64,000 bases of DNA from Actinomadura sp. DC4 (lineage in GTDB: Bacteria > Actinomycetota > Actinomycetes > Streptosporangiales > Streptosporangiaceae): positions 248,001-312,000 of the forward strand of contig NZ_JAUEQY010000005.1 of assembly GCF_030406325.1 (NCBI RefSeq), given 5' to 3'. Shown here piece by piece: positions 27,596 to 36,262 of the stretch (positions within the stretch are counted from its first letter, which is position 1; each line of letters opens with the position of its first letter). The position numbers and the translations under genes were made by a program. The notes under the pieces are model-generated. The model worked only from the letters and a program-made list of their open reading frames with translations. It searched no databases and had not been told where the DNA came from.

Positions 27596-28314
27596 GCGAA
27601 CCAACTTACGCTCGCCCTGCGCCGTTCAGCGGTCACGCGTCCGTCTCGGCGTGAGCCGCGGCGGTGAAGGTCACCTCGGCGCAGCGCGCTCCCTGCGCCG
27701 CCTCGTCCGCGCAGAACTCCACGACGATCCCGCAGAGCACCGTACGAATCAACCTGATATCCGATACCGACGGGCATTCTGTGGCCTTCTCGGTGGCGCG
27801 GTAGACGCAAGGAGACCGTCAAATATTGCAACCCCGCAACGGATGGCACATTGCCCGTTGTTTACTCCGAATGGTGCCCACATGGACCGCAGCGGGCAAG
27901 ATATTTTTAAATCACCCGGCAAGTCGGAGGCTATTTTACGTACCTCGATCGGGTCTAACGAACGCCACGGGGCACGGTGTTAATGTTGCGTTCGATCAGC
28001 ATCGGGGTGCGACGTTTCTGAAATCACCGGCCACACGGAGGGTGTGTGAAGCGGCAACGGCTGAAGGTGTGGATGACGACACTTGTCGTCGGTAACGATC
28101 GCCGCCTGAGCCTCGTGCGCTTCGCCCCCATTATCGCCGGGATCCGGCCTATTTCCGCCTCGTCCCCGAGAATCCTCATTCACCAGAACTCCGAGCGGTG
28201 ATCCACATCGCCGGTTGTGCGCCCTGGGAGGCGGCGCGGATCGCGCGCCGCCGTATCACCGGGCGCGAACCTCCCATATTACCAGTGAATAAAATCAACA
28301 CCCTTGGGGGAGAC
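27596..28314. other. long, relatively AT-rich intergenic region upstream of the chaplin-like gene
   Basis: No intact gene is supported in these 719 bases. On the minus strand 27633-27780 encodes a short coding-like stretch (IRTVLCGIVVEFCADEAAQG) without a convincing start. On the plus strand an imperfect direct repeat, AAATCACCCGGCAAGTCGGAGG (27910-27931) and AAATCACCGGCCACACGGAGG (28021-28041), and an inverted pair CGAACGC/GCGTTCG (27959-27965, 27987-27993) occur in a segment much richer in A and T than the rest. They suggest a complex promoter for the gene at 28315. Confidence 0.45.
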
Positions 28315-29082
28315 ATGCATAAATGGACTGTTCGCGCCGCCCGGATGGCGTTGGTCGCGGCCGCTATTACGGCGGCCGGTGCCGGCATCGCCAATGCGGA
28401 TGACACGTCGGGCGACTACAGCATTCTCGGCGGCAACCAGTTCTTCATTCCGATCACGGCCCCGATCGGAATTTACGGCAACAGCGTCAACCTGCTGAGC
28501 GGCTTCCGTGAGGCGCGGCTCGCGTCCGTCCCCACGGACGACTCGAACCCGACGCAGATGGACATCTGCGGCAACGCCATCTCCAACGCGAACGGCATCG
28601 GCACAGCCTCGTGCAAGGGCGCGGCCAGCGTCGGTGGCCAGGGCGAGATCGCCGCCCCGGCCCCGCCGGCCCCGATCCCGGCCCCGGCCCCGGCCATCGC
28701 CGAGGCGTCCAACGCCGCGGTCGGTGCACCGACGGCCGCGGTCGGTGCGCCGATCGCCGCGATCGGCGCAGCGGGCAAGCCGGTCGCCGTCGCCGCCGAG
28801 GCTCCGGCGGTGAAGCCCGAGGTGGCACCTGAGGTGGCGCCCGTGGAGGCACCGGCCGAAGCTCCGGCGGCCGTGCCCGCCGAGGCTCCGGCCGCCACTC
28901 CGGTGGTGGAGATGAGCACCTCCGGTGACAACAGCGTGCTCGGCGGCAACCAGGTGGAGGCTCCGGTGAACACGCCGGTCCGGATCTGCGGCAACGCCGG
29001 CGCCCTCGGCGGTACGGCCACCGCGGCCTGCGAAGGGTCGGCGTCGAGCGGGTGGCTCGGCAACCGTGCGGTCCGTCCGTAA
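28315..29082 (+). CDS. chaplin-like secreted protein with two chaplin-type modules
   Basis: 255 residues. A signal peptide (MHKWTVRAARMALVAAAITA, cleaved after GIANA) is followed by a module with ILGGNQFFIPITAPIGIYGN and ICGNAISN...SCKG. A long Ala/Pro/Val/Glu-rich linker (about 115-205) leads to a second module with VLGGNQVEAPVNTPVRICGN and a closing Cys. GGNQ...P-N-P-ICGN-C is the chaplin pattern: a beta-forming segment with two cysteines. In the first module the usual Cys of ICGN is Tyr (GIYGN). There is no sortase signal. GGGGGAG precedes the ATG. Chaplins coat aerial hyphae; the precise role here is inferred. Confidence 0.8.
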   Translation: MHKWTVRAARMALVAAAITAAGAGIANADDTSGDYSILGGNQFFIPITAPIGIYGNSVNLLSGFREARLASVPTDDSNPTQMDICGNAISNANGIGTASCKGAASVGGQGEIAAPAPPAPIPAPAPAIAEASNAAVGAPTAAVGAPIAAIGAAGKPVAVAAEAPAVKPEVAPEVAPVEAPAEAPAAVPAEAPAATPVVEMSTSGDNSVLGGNQVEAPVNTPVRICGNAGALGGTATAACEGSASSGWLGNRAVRP

Positions 29083-29140
29083 CGGTCCGCTCGGCCGAAG
29101 CTGACGACCAGGAAATTCCTCGACGTCCAGCGAATCATCC

Positions 29141-29173
29141 GTCCGCCCGCCCGGGAGAACCGGGCGGGCGGAC
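29141..29173 (+). terminator. strong hairpin downstream of the chaplin-like gene
   Basis: A perfect 14-bp stem, GTCCGCCCGCCCGG (29141-29154) with CCGGGCGGGCGGAC (29160-29173) and a 5-base loop, lies 59 bases after the stop. There is no long T-run, so it may stabilise the 3' end or act with the next hairpin. Confidence 0.7.
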
Positions 29174-29212
29174 GCTCTTCTGCCAGGCGTGCCGGCCCCG
29201 GAATCGGTGTCG

Positions 29213-29240
29213 AAGGGCGACCGCGAGGTCGCCCTTTTTC
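29213..29240 (+). terminator. rho-independent terminator
   Basis: AAGGGCGACC (29213-29222), loop GCGA, GGTCGCCCTT (29227-29236), then a T-rich run ending in TTTCGTTTT. This is the classical form, second in a tandem after the hairpin at 29141. Confidence 0.9.
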
Positions 29241-29588
29241 GTTTTCGGGCCACGGGACACCTCCGCGGGGCGGGGCCAGACGGTGTCAAATCCCGATCTC
29301 TCCCGTTCACCCGCCATGAATCCGGTCGCGGGCGGCTATCTCGTCCCGTGTTGTCGATTCTCGTGGCTGAGACGATGAAATTACATCGTATCCCTTGCAC
29401 TTTCTGTGCGGTGGCATTGGGGTTTATAAGGTCATCGATATACCCCTGCTTTACTTTGGCGTAATGGCCTTGAATTTAAATCACGATGGCGAGTCTTGCG
29501 GCGAAAAGAGGCGATGATACGAGGCCTGGGGGACGGGGTATCTGCTGATGCGAAGAAAGGCTCACACGCACCCTTTGGAGGTCAGTAG
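29241..29588. other. intergenic, AT-rich promoter region of the NlpC/P60 gene
   Basis: These 348 bases contain no gene. The part from 29370 to 29490 is the most AT-rich of the locus and probably holds the promoter. A transcript beginning there would have a leader of about 100 bases. I looked for the conserved core of a c-di-AMP (ydaO) riboswitch, which often precedes such hydrolases in actinomycetes, and could not recognise it. Confidence 0.4.
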
Positions 29589-30653
29589 ATGGATTCGGTG
29601 GACCAGGCGAAGTCGCAAGCCTGGAGTCTCTGGGCCAAATTGGCTGCTCCAGTGTTACTGCGTTGTCCTGTCCTGGGCATCAGCGCCGTGCTGGTCGTCG
29701 CGACGCCACTCGCCGCGTCGGCCCGTACGCTGCCACGCTCTCAAGAATTCACCTCAGCCGTACCAACGCAGCGGCGGTTGCACGTGCTGCATTCCTACGA
29801 GCGTTATCTGGCCCGGATGCGGGTCCAGAGCGCCAAGGCGGGGCGGGCCGTGCGGTTCGCCTACCGGCAGATCGGCAAGCCCTACCAGTGGGGCGGCGCC
29901 GGGCCGCGTACCTACGACTGCTCCGGTCTGGTGATGGCCGCCTGGCGGCAGGCCGGCCTCCGGCTGCCGCACCGCGCGGACCTCCAGCACCGGATGATCC
30001 ACAGGAAGGTGGGTCTCAACCATCTTCGCCCGGGAGACCTCGTGTTCTTCTCGGGCGACCACCACGTCGGCATCTATGTCGGCCGCCGCCGGTTCCTTCA
30101 CGCGCCGCACACCGGCGCCCGGGTCCAGCAGGGCACTCTGTCCGGCTGGCGGCTCCGGACGTTCGCCGGGGCGGCGCGTCCCGGGGCACCCACGTACCAC
30201 TCATGGCCGCACTGGGTCCGTACACTCGCCGGTCACGCGGACGAGCACGCGTCACATCGCCCGCACGGCCACGTGGCGGTCCCGGAGATCACCTGGCCGG
30301 ACGACGCAGCGGCCCCGCCGGACATCGAGCCCGGCGACCAGGACTCGGACGTGTATCCGGAACAGCCGCCGGTGGAGACCCCGCCGGCCGCCGAACCGGA
30401 GCGGAGGCCGATCACCCTGCCGATCCCGCTCATCGCGGCGCGGCACCGGGGACGGCACCAGCCCGAGCCGCCGCCGGGCGATCACGGAGGTCCCAGGCCG
30501 CGTCCACACTGGCCGCGGTCGTCGGTGCAGCAGCAGAACGACGAACAGCGGTTCGACCGCGACTTCGACGGCCGAGGCGATGACGACGGCGGTGACCTGG
30601 GCGACGCCGGAGACGGCCTCGACCTGCGGTCGCTCCTCGGAGACGCGCCATGA
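29589..30653 (+). CDS. secreted NlpC/P60 peptidoglycan endopeptidase
   Basis: 354 residues. A hydrophobic N-terminal segment (about 29-46, ending PLAASARTL) is a signal peptide or anchor. The NlpC/P60 domain spans about 80-190: catalytic Cys in YDCSGLVMAAWRQAG, His in DHHVGIYVG, and a polar third residue in the HAPHTG loop. It should cut stem peptides between D-Glu and the diamino acid. The C-terminal 160 residues are Pro/Glu/His/Asp-rich and probably disordered, with no recognised cell-wall-binding domain. TTGGAGG precedes the ATG. Confidence 0.93.
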   Translation: MDSVDQAKSQAWSLWAKLAAPVLLRCPVLGISAVLVVATPLAASARTLPRSQEFTSAVPTQRRLHVLHSYERYLARMRVQSAKAGRAVRFAYRQIGKPYQWGGAGPRTYDCSGLVMAAWRQAGLRLPHRADLQHRMIHRKVGLNHLRPGDLVFFSGDHHVGIYVGRRRFLHAPHTGARVQQGTLSGWRLRTFAGAARPGAPTYHSWPHWVRTLAGHADEHASHRPHGHVAVPEITWPDDAAAPPDIEPGDQDSDVYPEQPPVETPPAAEPERRPITLPIPLIAARHRGRHQPEPPPGDHGGPRPRPHWPRSSVQQQNDEQRFDRDFDGRGDDDGGDLGDAGDGLDLRSLLGDAP

Positions 30654-30778
30654 TTCCGCTCGTCCTGCCGCGTTGACCCGCGAATAACGGCCGGGATCGG
30701 ACATCCTCGTGTTTATGGATTGATGTAAATCCGCTGGGGAAAATTCCGATCAAGCCGTTATTGGCGGGGGCGGGGGAG

Positions 30779-31573
30779 ATGGCCATAGACGTGCGTTGTC
30801 CGGGGTCGCCACGATCGGCGCCCCGGACAACGGCCTGTCCGGCCGGCGCCCCATCGGTCCACGGAGAGGGCCACTTACCGGCGCGTCGTGCCCGGTTCAC
30901 GGCCTTCCGCGCCGTGACCGTGCACGTCGCCCGCCTCCTCCTGACCGGCGTCGGCATGATCATCGTGTGCTGGGCGTTCGGCGCTCTCGCCGAGGCGCAC
31001 GCCGACGCCTTCCGGCCCCGCAACGCGGCGTCTCCGCAGGCCAGAGCCCCGCATCCGCCGTCCGGGTACCGTGCCTTGAGAAGCGTCCGCGTGGCCGCCG
31101 CACGGCCCACCGTCGTACGACCGGCCCGCACCCCGCGCGACACGCTCAGGAGAGAGCGTGTTTCGGCGGAGCGGCGCGACCAGGGCTGCCACTCGCGCCG
31201 GGCCGCTCTCCCGCCGCCGCACCGCCGTTTTTCCGTCGTCCCGCACGCGCCCAAGGCCTCGCCGGCCGTACGAGGTCATCCGGACCGCCCGCCCGCCGGC
31301 CGGGCGACACGACCGCCGCCGCCCATGAAGGCGACCGGCGCCATCACGCACACTCCGCGGCCGCGCGTCGCGCGCCCGGTCCTGATCACCCCGATGCCCT
31401 TCCCGAGCTCCGGTTCCGGGGAGAACGACTGCTCCGCGGGCAAGTCCTCATCGGGTACGGACGCCGCGCCGCGCCTCGCCCTGCCGGCTTCCGGGATCTG
31501 GACCGTCACGGCACAGCCGACCGTCACGGCCAGCCGCATTATCGCCGACAAACCGTCCTTCTCCCCTGACTAA
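30779..31573 (+). CDS. hypothetical exported or membrane-anchored basic protein
   Basis: 264 residues in this model. One hydrophobic segment (VARLLLTGVGMIIVCWAFGA) ends in an AEAHAD signal-peptidase-like site. A long Arg/Pro/Ala-rich region follows, then a C-terminal part with small and hydroxylated residues (TAQPTVTASRIIADKPSFSP). The start is uncertain: the ATG at 30779 has a G-rich sequence before it, but the GTG at 30914 would put the hydrophobic segment at the N-terminus as a signal peptide. The gene lies among cell-envelope genes. It could instead be non-coding; no homologue is recognised. Confidence 0.45.
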   Translation: MAIDVRCPGSPRSAPRTTACPAGAPSVHGEGHLPARRARFTAFRAVTVHVARLLLTGVGMIIVCWAFGALAEAHADAFRPRNAASPQARAPHPPSGYRALRSVRVAAARPTVVRPARTPRDTLRRERVSAERRDQGCHSRRAALPPPHRRFSVVPHAPKASPAVRGHPDRPPAGRATRPPPPMKATGAITHTPRPRVARPVLITPMPFPSSGSGENDCSAGKSSSGTDAAPRLALPASGIWTVTAQPTVTASRIIADKPSFSPD

Positions 31574-31668
31574 CGCGTAGTCGCGCCGGTACCGCCTCGT
31601 AGCCGGCACACCCCAGTGCCTTCCGTGGAGCGGGAGCTGTTCGATCAGTACACAAGGGGGAACGACTC

Positions 31669-32274
31669 GTGATCCGTACGCTCGTCGCCGAGCACGTGCA
31701 TCTGCTGCGCATCGGTCTTGTCGCCTATCTCACCCGCGAACCTGGGATCGATGTGGTCGCCGAGCTCGACGAAGGCGGCGGGCTCGTCACGGCCGCCGCC
31801 GAAACCTCGCCCGAGGTCGCCGTCATCGACGTCGACCTGCCGCCCGCCGGAGGCGCCGCCGTGGCCACCGAGCTGCGGGAGACGCTTCCGGACTGCGCCG
31901 CGGTGATGCTCGTCGGCTCGGGCGACTCCGGCGGCCTCAGCCGCGCCCTGGCCGTCCAGCCGCTCGGCCTGATCACCAGGGAGGCGCCCGTCGACCTGCT
32001 CACCTGGTGCGTCCGCCGGGTGGCGGCCGGCCGGCGTGTGGTCGACCCGGACCTGGCCCGTACGGCACGGGCCATCAACGAGAATCCGCTGACCCCCCGT
32101 GAGCAGGAGGTCCTGCGGATCGCGGCCGACGGCGCGACGACCGACGAGATCGCCGCGCTGCTGTCGGTGAGCGCGAAGACGGTGCGCAACCACCTGTCCC
32201 GCGCCTTCGTCCGGATCGGGGCGCGCAACCGGCTGGACGCCATCCGCATCGCGAACGAGCACGAATGGCTCTGA
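31669..32274 (+). CDS. LuxR/NarL-type response regulator with atypical receiver
   Basis: 201 residues. The C-terminal LuxR helix-turn-helix is canonical (LTPREQEVLRIAADGATTDE, then LLSVSAKTVRNHLSRA). The receiver keeps an Asp at the phosphorylation position (VAVIDVDLPPAGG), but the usual acidic pair at the N-terminus is Glu-His (LVAEHVHLLR) and the conserved Lys is missing (GLITREAP). Phosphorylation by a kinase is therefore doubtful. The GTG at 31669 has AAGGGGG before it. No kinase gene is adjacent; it converges on the cyanophycin operon. Confidence 0.92.
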   Translation: MIRTLVAEHVHLLRIGLVAYLTREPGIDVVAELDEGGGLVTAAAETSPEVAVIDVDLPPAGGAAVATELRETLPDCAAVMLVGSGDSGGLSRALAVQPLGLITREAPVDLLTWCVRRVAAGRRVVDPDLARTARAINENPLTPREQEVLRIAADGATTDEIAALLSVSAKTVRNHLSRAFVRIGARNRLDAIRIANEHEWL

Positions 32275-32322
32275 CCCGCGGCCGGCCCGCGCGCCTCGCC
32301 GGAGGCCGCGGGCCGGCGCGGC

Positions 32323-34962
32323 TCACCGGGCCGGCGTGGCGCCGAGCGTCTGCAGGAGGTCGGCGACGGGCTGCAGCTTCTCGTACAGCAGCAGCAGGGG
32401 CTCGCCGGGCACGGCGAGGCCGAGCGCGATGCCGACGGCGTCCTTCAGATCGCCCGCGGTATGGATCCGTACGTCCGGCCGCGTCTCGGTGAGACCGTCG
32501 ATGATGAGCCGGGTCATCTCACCGGACCTTCGCCCGCGCAGGTCCTCGTCCTCGTACACGACCACGCGGTCGAAACACCGGGCGACCTCGCGCGCCGTGT
32601 CCATCACGAGGTCGTCGCACCGGTCGCCGGGCAGCGTGACCGCCGCGACGCCCTCGCGCCCCCACACGCGGCGCAGGAGCCCGCCGACGGCCGCGACCGC
32701 CGCGGGATTGTGCGCGTAGTCCACCACGACCGGGGTCTCCTCGATGCGAAAGGAGCAGCCACGCCCGGGGTTGCACCGATGCGGCTCAAAGGTCCGCAGG
32801 CCACTCGTCACCAGGCTCGCCGGCACGCCGAGCGCCCGCGCCGCCGCGGCGGCGGCCAGCGCGTTCGCGATCATGTAGTCGGCCCGCCCGCCGAACGATC
32901 CGGCGACCTCGCCGACGGGCAACAGCGCGCTCCTGCGGCGGCCCTCCGCCTCGACCAGCCAGCCGTCGTCGGTGAAGTAGGCGACGCCGTTCGCGCGCAG
33001 GTGCCGTTCGATGACGGGGTTGGCGGCGGACTGGGCGAAGTAGCGGATGACCGGTTTGCGCCTGAGTACGGCCGGGCGCGCGGCGAACTCCACGACGCGC
33101 GGGTCGTCCGCGTTGAGCACGACGTGCCCGCCGACCCGGATCTCCTCGGCCACGAGGGCCTTGATCTCGACCAGGTCGTCCACGTCGACGATGTCGTCGA
33201 CGCCGAGGTGGTCGTTGGTGATGTTGGTGATGATCGCGACGTCGGCCCGGTCGTAGCCGAGCCCGCGCCGTACGATGCCGCCGCGCGCGGCCTCCAGCAC
33301 GGCCGTCTCCACCGTGCGGTTGCCCAGCACCATCTGCGCCGACCGGGGACCGGAGGCGTCGGCCTTGTACATCAGGTCGTCGCCCACGTAGACGCCCTCG
33401 GTCGTGCACATGCCGACGCGCCGGCCGTCCTGGCCGAGCAGGTGCGCGGCCAGACGCACGGTCGTGGTCTTGCCGTTCGTGCCGGTGACGGTGACGAGCG
33501 GCACCCGGGCCGTCACGCCCGGCGGGTACATCTGGTCGATGATCTCGGCCGCGACGTCGCGCGACCGCCCCTCGTACGGCGCGAGGTGCATGCGCAGGCC
33601 CGGCGAGGCGTTCACCTCGATCACCCCGATGCCTCCGGCGTCCGGCGGCACGGGCGCGCCGATGTCGGGAAGCCGCAGGTCGATGCCGCAGACGTCGAGC
33701 CCGACCGTCGCCGCGACGCGGCGGCACAGCAGTACGACGTCCGGGTGGACGCGGTCGGTGACGTCCCTGCTCGTGCCGCCGGTGGACAGGTTGGCGTTCC
33801 GGCGCAGCGGGACGACCTCGCCGGCCGCCGGCACGCTGCCCGGATGCAGGTCATGGCGGCCGAGGTGGGCGAGCTCGGTGTCGCCGAGCGCGAGCCGGGT
33901 CAGCGGGCGGTCGTGGCCCTCACCGCGCGTCGGGTCGGCGTTGGCGACCGCGACGAGCTCGGCGATGGTCGAGTGCCCGTCGCCGGTCACTCGCGCCGGG
34001 CTCAGCTCGGCGGCGGCCACGACCTTGTCGCCGACCACGAGCACCCGGTGGTCGCGGCCGGGGACGTACGCCTCGACGAGGACGTCCTCGCACACGGTGG
34101 CGGCCTCGCGGAAGGCGGCGACCACCTCGGCGGGGTCCGCCAGCTCGATCGACACCTTCTCGCCGTGGTGGCCGGTCAGCGGCTTGACCACGACGGGCCC
34201 GCCGATGTCCTGGAACACCCCGACGGCCTCCTCGGCGGATCCCACGACGTAGCCGCTGGGCACCGGGAGACCGGCCTCCTCCAGCAGGCACTTGGTCAGC
34301 ATCTTGTCCGCCGCGGTCTCCATCCCGACCGCCGAGGTCCGGTCGGTCATCGCGGCCCAGACCATCCTGCGGTGGCATCCGTGCCCGAGCTGCAGGAGGT
34401 TCAGGTGGCCCATCCGGCGTACGGGGATGCCGCGCCGGCGCGCCGCGGTGGCCAGCGCCGCGGTGCTGACGCCGAGCCGGGTCTGCCCGTGCGTGGAGGC
34501 GAGGGCGGCCAGGTCCGCGGTCAGCACCGGGGTCCGGCCGGCCAGCACCTCGGTGACGGTCCGCATCCCGAGCCGGAGGAGGTCCTCGACCACCGAGGCC
34601 CCGGCCGGTTCGTCGCGCGGACACTCCAGGATGACGTCGTACCGGCCCGGCGCGCCCGCCCACACCGTACGGCCGAAGAACACCTCGCGGCCGATCATGG
34701 CGGACAGCTCGAGCGTGACGTGCTCGGTGACGTGCCCGAAGTAGGTGCCGCGGGCCATCGCGCCCAGGAAGCCGCCGGGGCGCCCGGCCGAGCAGTGATG
34801 CTGGGCCAGGCCCGGAAGCAGGGGCGCCAGTCGTTCGGCGAAGCCGGTGAAGTCCGTGGTCTCGCGCCCGGTGAGCTCCCCGAGCTCGATACGGGCGATC
34901 GCCACCGGCCGCGAGACGTAGAGATTCGGGCCACCGAGCCAGCGCAGATGGTCCAGGTGCAC
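32323..34962 (-). CDS. cphA: cyanophycin synthetase
   Basis: 879 residues with the full two-catalytic-domain architecture. An N-terminal domain of about 160 residues is followed by an ATP-grasp domain (VVVKPLTGHHGEKVSIELA near 240) that adds Asp, and a Mur-ligase-like domain (VTGTNGKTTTVRLAAHLL near 490; NITNDHLGVDDI) that adds Arg. Together they build multi-L-arginyl-poly-L-aspartate, a nitrogen reserve, without a ribosome. The length matches bacterial CphA. It starts three bases after the cyanophycinase stop, so the two form one operon. The assignment is secure; whether the cell accumulates granules is not shown by sequence. Confidence 0.97.
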   Translation of the reverse strand: MHLDHLRWLGGPNLYVSRPVAIARIELGELTGRETTDFTGFAERLAPLLPGLAQHHCSAGRPGGFLGAMARGTYFGHVTEHVTLELSAMIGREVFFGRTVWAGAPGRYDVILECPRDEPAGASVVEDLLRLGMRTVTEVLAGRTPVLTADLAALASTHGQTRLGVSTAALATAARRRGIPVRRMGHLNLLQLGHGCHRRMVWAAMTDRTSAVGMETAADKMLTKCLLEEAGLPVPSGYVVGSAEEAVGVFQDIGGPVVVKPLTGHHGEKVSIELADPAEVVAAFREAATVCEDVLVEAYVPGRDHRVLVVGDKVVAAAELSPARVTGDGHSTIAELVAVANADPTRGEGHDRPLTRLALGDTELAHLGRHDLHPGSVPAAGEVVPLRRNANLSTGGTSRDVTDRVHPDVVLLCRRVAATVGLDVCGIDLRLPDIGAPVPPDAGGIGVIEVNASPGLRMHLAPYEGRSRDVAAEIIDQMYPPGVTARVPLVTVTGTNGKTTTVRLAAHLLGQDGRRVGMCTTEGVYVGDDLMYKADASGPRSAQMVLGNRTVETAVLEAARGGIVRRGLGYDRADVAIITNITNDHLGVDDIVDVDDLVEIKALVAEEIRVGGHVVLNADDPRVVEFAARPAVLRRKPVIRYFAQSAANPVIERHLRANGVAYFTDDGWLVEAEGRRRSALLPVGEVAGSFGGRADYMIANALAAAAAARALGVPASLVTSGLRTFEPHRCNPGRGCSFRIEETPVVVDYAHNPAAVAAVGGLLRRVWGREGVAAVTLPGDRCDDLVMDTAREVARCFDRVVVYEDEDLRGRRSGEMTRLIIDGLTETRPDVRIHTAGDLKDAVGIALGLAVPGEPLLLLYEKLQPVADLLQTLGATPAR

Positions 34963-34965
34963 GGC

Positions 34966-35787
34966 TTACTCCTCTTCTTCCCGTGTTGGGCCGAACCACG
35001 GTTTGCGCTGCTCCAGGTCGAAACAGCAGCCGGCCGGAAGGAGATGCAGACGGACGTCGAACAGGGCCATCGGGTTGTTCGCGGCATGGGCGACCGTGGC
35101 CCGGTCGGCGTCCACGACGGTGACGACACCACTGCCGATCACCTCGAAATGGTCGCCGTCGACCACGATCGCGGTGTCCTCGTCGATCCCGACGCCGAGG
35201 TACTGCACGTCGAGGGCGATCCCGCTGAGAAGCCGGGGCAGCCGGCCCCGTTCGGCGAAGTGCATGTCGATCAGCACGTTGCCGAGCAGGTCCAGCCCCG
35301 GCCCGATCCGTACCGACGACGTCGTTACCGTCCGCCCGTCACCACCGAGGATCATCCAGCGGCCCAGCGCGGTGGCGCCCGCGCTCGTGCCGGCGATCAC
35401 CAGTCCGTCGCAATGGAGCCGGTGGTGCAGGAGGACGTTGGTCTTGGAACCGACGAGCATGCTGAGCCGCGACTGGTCGCCGCCGCTGATGAGCACGCCG
35501 GTCGCCTGTTCGAGCATGGTGAGCGACGCCGGGTCGTCGGCGGTCGTACGGCCGATGAGGCGCAGCTCAGTGATCGACGAGACGCCGAGGCGGCCGAACA
35601 CCAGGGAGTACTCGGCGGTGACCTCTTCGGGTACACCTGTCGCCGTGGTCACCACCACGATGCGCGACCGCTGTGCGCCGGAGAGGGCCACGAACTCCTC
35701 GAGCGGCCCGGTGCCGCAGGTGCGGTTCTCCCTGCCACCGATGACCAGGAGCCGGCCGGTGCCGTTCCCCTCCGTTATGTCGGTCAC
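34966..35787 (-). CDS. cphB: cyanophycinase
   Basis: 273 residues, an S51-family serine peptidase. The nucleophile Ser sits in GLVIAGTSAGATAL near residue 137, the N-terminal sheet reads RLLVIGGRENRTCGTG, and GVLISGGDQSRLS and YLGVGIDEDTAIVV are further family motifs. It releases beta-Asp-Arg dipeptides from cyanophycin. It is the first gene of the operon, three bases before cphA, so polymer synthesis and breakdown are expressed together. It appears intracellular, with no signal peptide. Confidence 0.96.
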   Translation of the reverse strand: MTDITEGNGTGRLLVIGGRENRTCGTGPLEEFVALSGAQRSRIVVVTTATGVPEEVTAEYSLVFGRLGVSSITELRLIGRTTADDPASLTMLEQATGVLISGGDQSRLSMLVGSKTNVLLHHRLHCDGLVIAGTSAGATALGRWMILGGDGRTVTTSSVRIGPGLDLLGNVLIDMHFAERGRLPRLLSGIALDVQYLGVGIDEDTAIVVDGDHFEVIGSGVVTVVDADRATVAHAANNPMALFDVRLHLLPAGCCFDLEQRKPWFGPTREEEE

Positions 35788-36262
35788 GACAGCTAGCTAC
35801 CCGATTGTCACGCCAAGTAGTCGCCGGTTGTGACAGCTCGGTCTTCTTGATCAATTGTCGTGGCTCGGGCGGTCATTCGCATCTGATGTTCGCATAAAGA
35901 AACCTGTGACATACCGGAGGGTATTTATAATCCAGAGCTGATTTTCTTACGGTGAACATGGGGCCGGAACGGGTTTGCCGCGACTGCTGATACCGGAGGG
36001 AATCTCGGCTGTGGCGTACAGCGTCGACGTCCTCCGCGCTGTCCGGGAGGCGACGACCGCCTTACTTCCGTGCACCGATCGGCCTTACCCCTGAACCGAC
36101 CTGCGGCTTCCTACGTCTAAGAGGCGCACGTTTCGTCATGACGCACGGGAGGCGCGGGGGGCGTAGGAGAAAAACAGACGCCATGGTCAACCTCTGAGAG
36201 GCACACTCACTCCGAAGTGGAGCGAATGAGGGCGGACGGCCCAGTTCGTTTTGGAGGTGTCC
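35788..36262. other. divergent intergenic region with TATAAT box
   Basis: These 475 bases lie between the starts of cphB and the cyclase-like gene. On the plus strand TATAAT occurs at 35926-35931 with TGTGAC upstream at 35905-35910 (15-base spacing). A tiny GTG frame at 36011 preceded by GGAGGG encodes about 26 residues; it is not a supported gene. Promoters for both flanking genes should be here. Confidence 0.45.

Noticed and set aside
27633-27780. Short minus-strand coding-like stretch (IRTVLCGIVVEFCADEAAQG)
   Set aside because: Protein-like, but an upstream stop leaves only TTG or internal GTG starts and no ribosome-binding site; probably a gene fragment.
29370-29588. c-di-AMP (ydaO) riboswitch before the NlpC/P60 gene
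   Set aside because: The position is right for actinomycetes, but I could not recognise the conserved core. A covariance-model scan would decide.
32461-35796. 1,111-codon open frame on the plus strand opposite cphA-cphB
   Set aside because: It mirrors the codon bias of two certain genes on the other strand, and its product is His/Val/Asp/Arg-rich without a recognisable fold.
36011-36091. 26-codon GTG frame preceded by GGAGGG
   Set aside because: A good ribosome-binding site alone is weak support for so short a frame; no family pattern.
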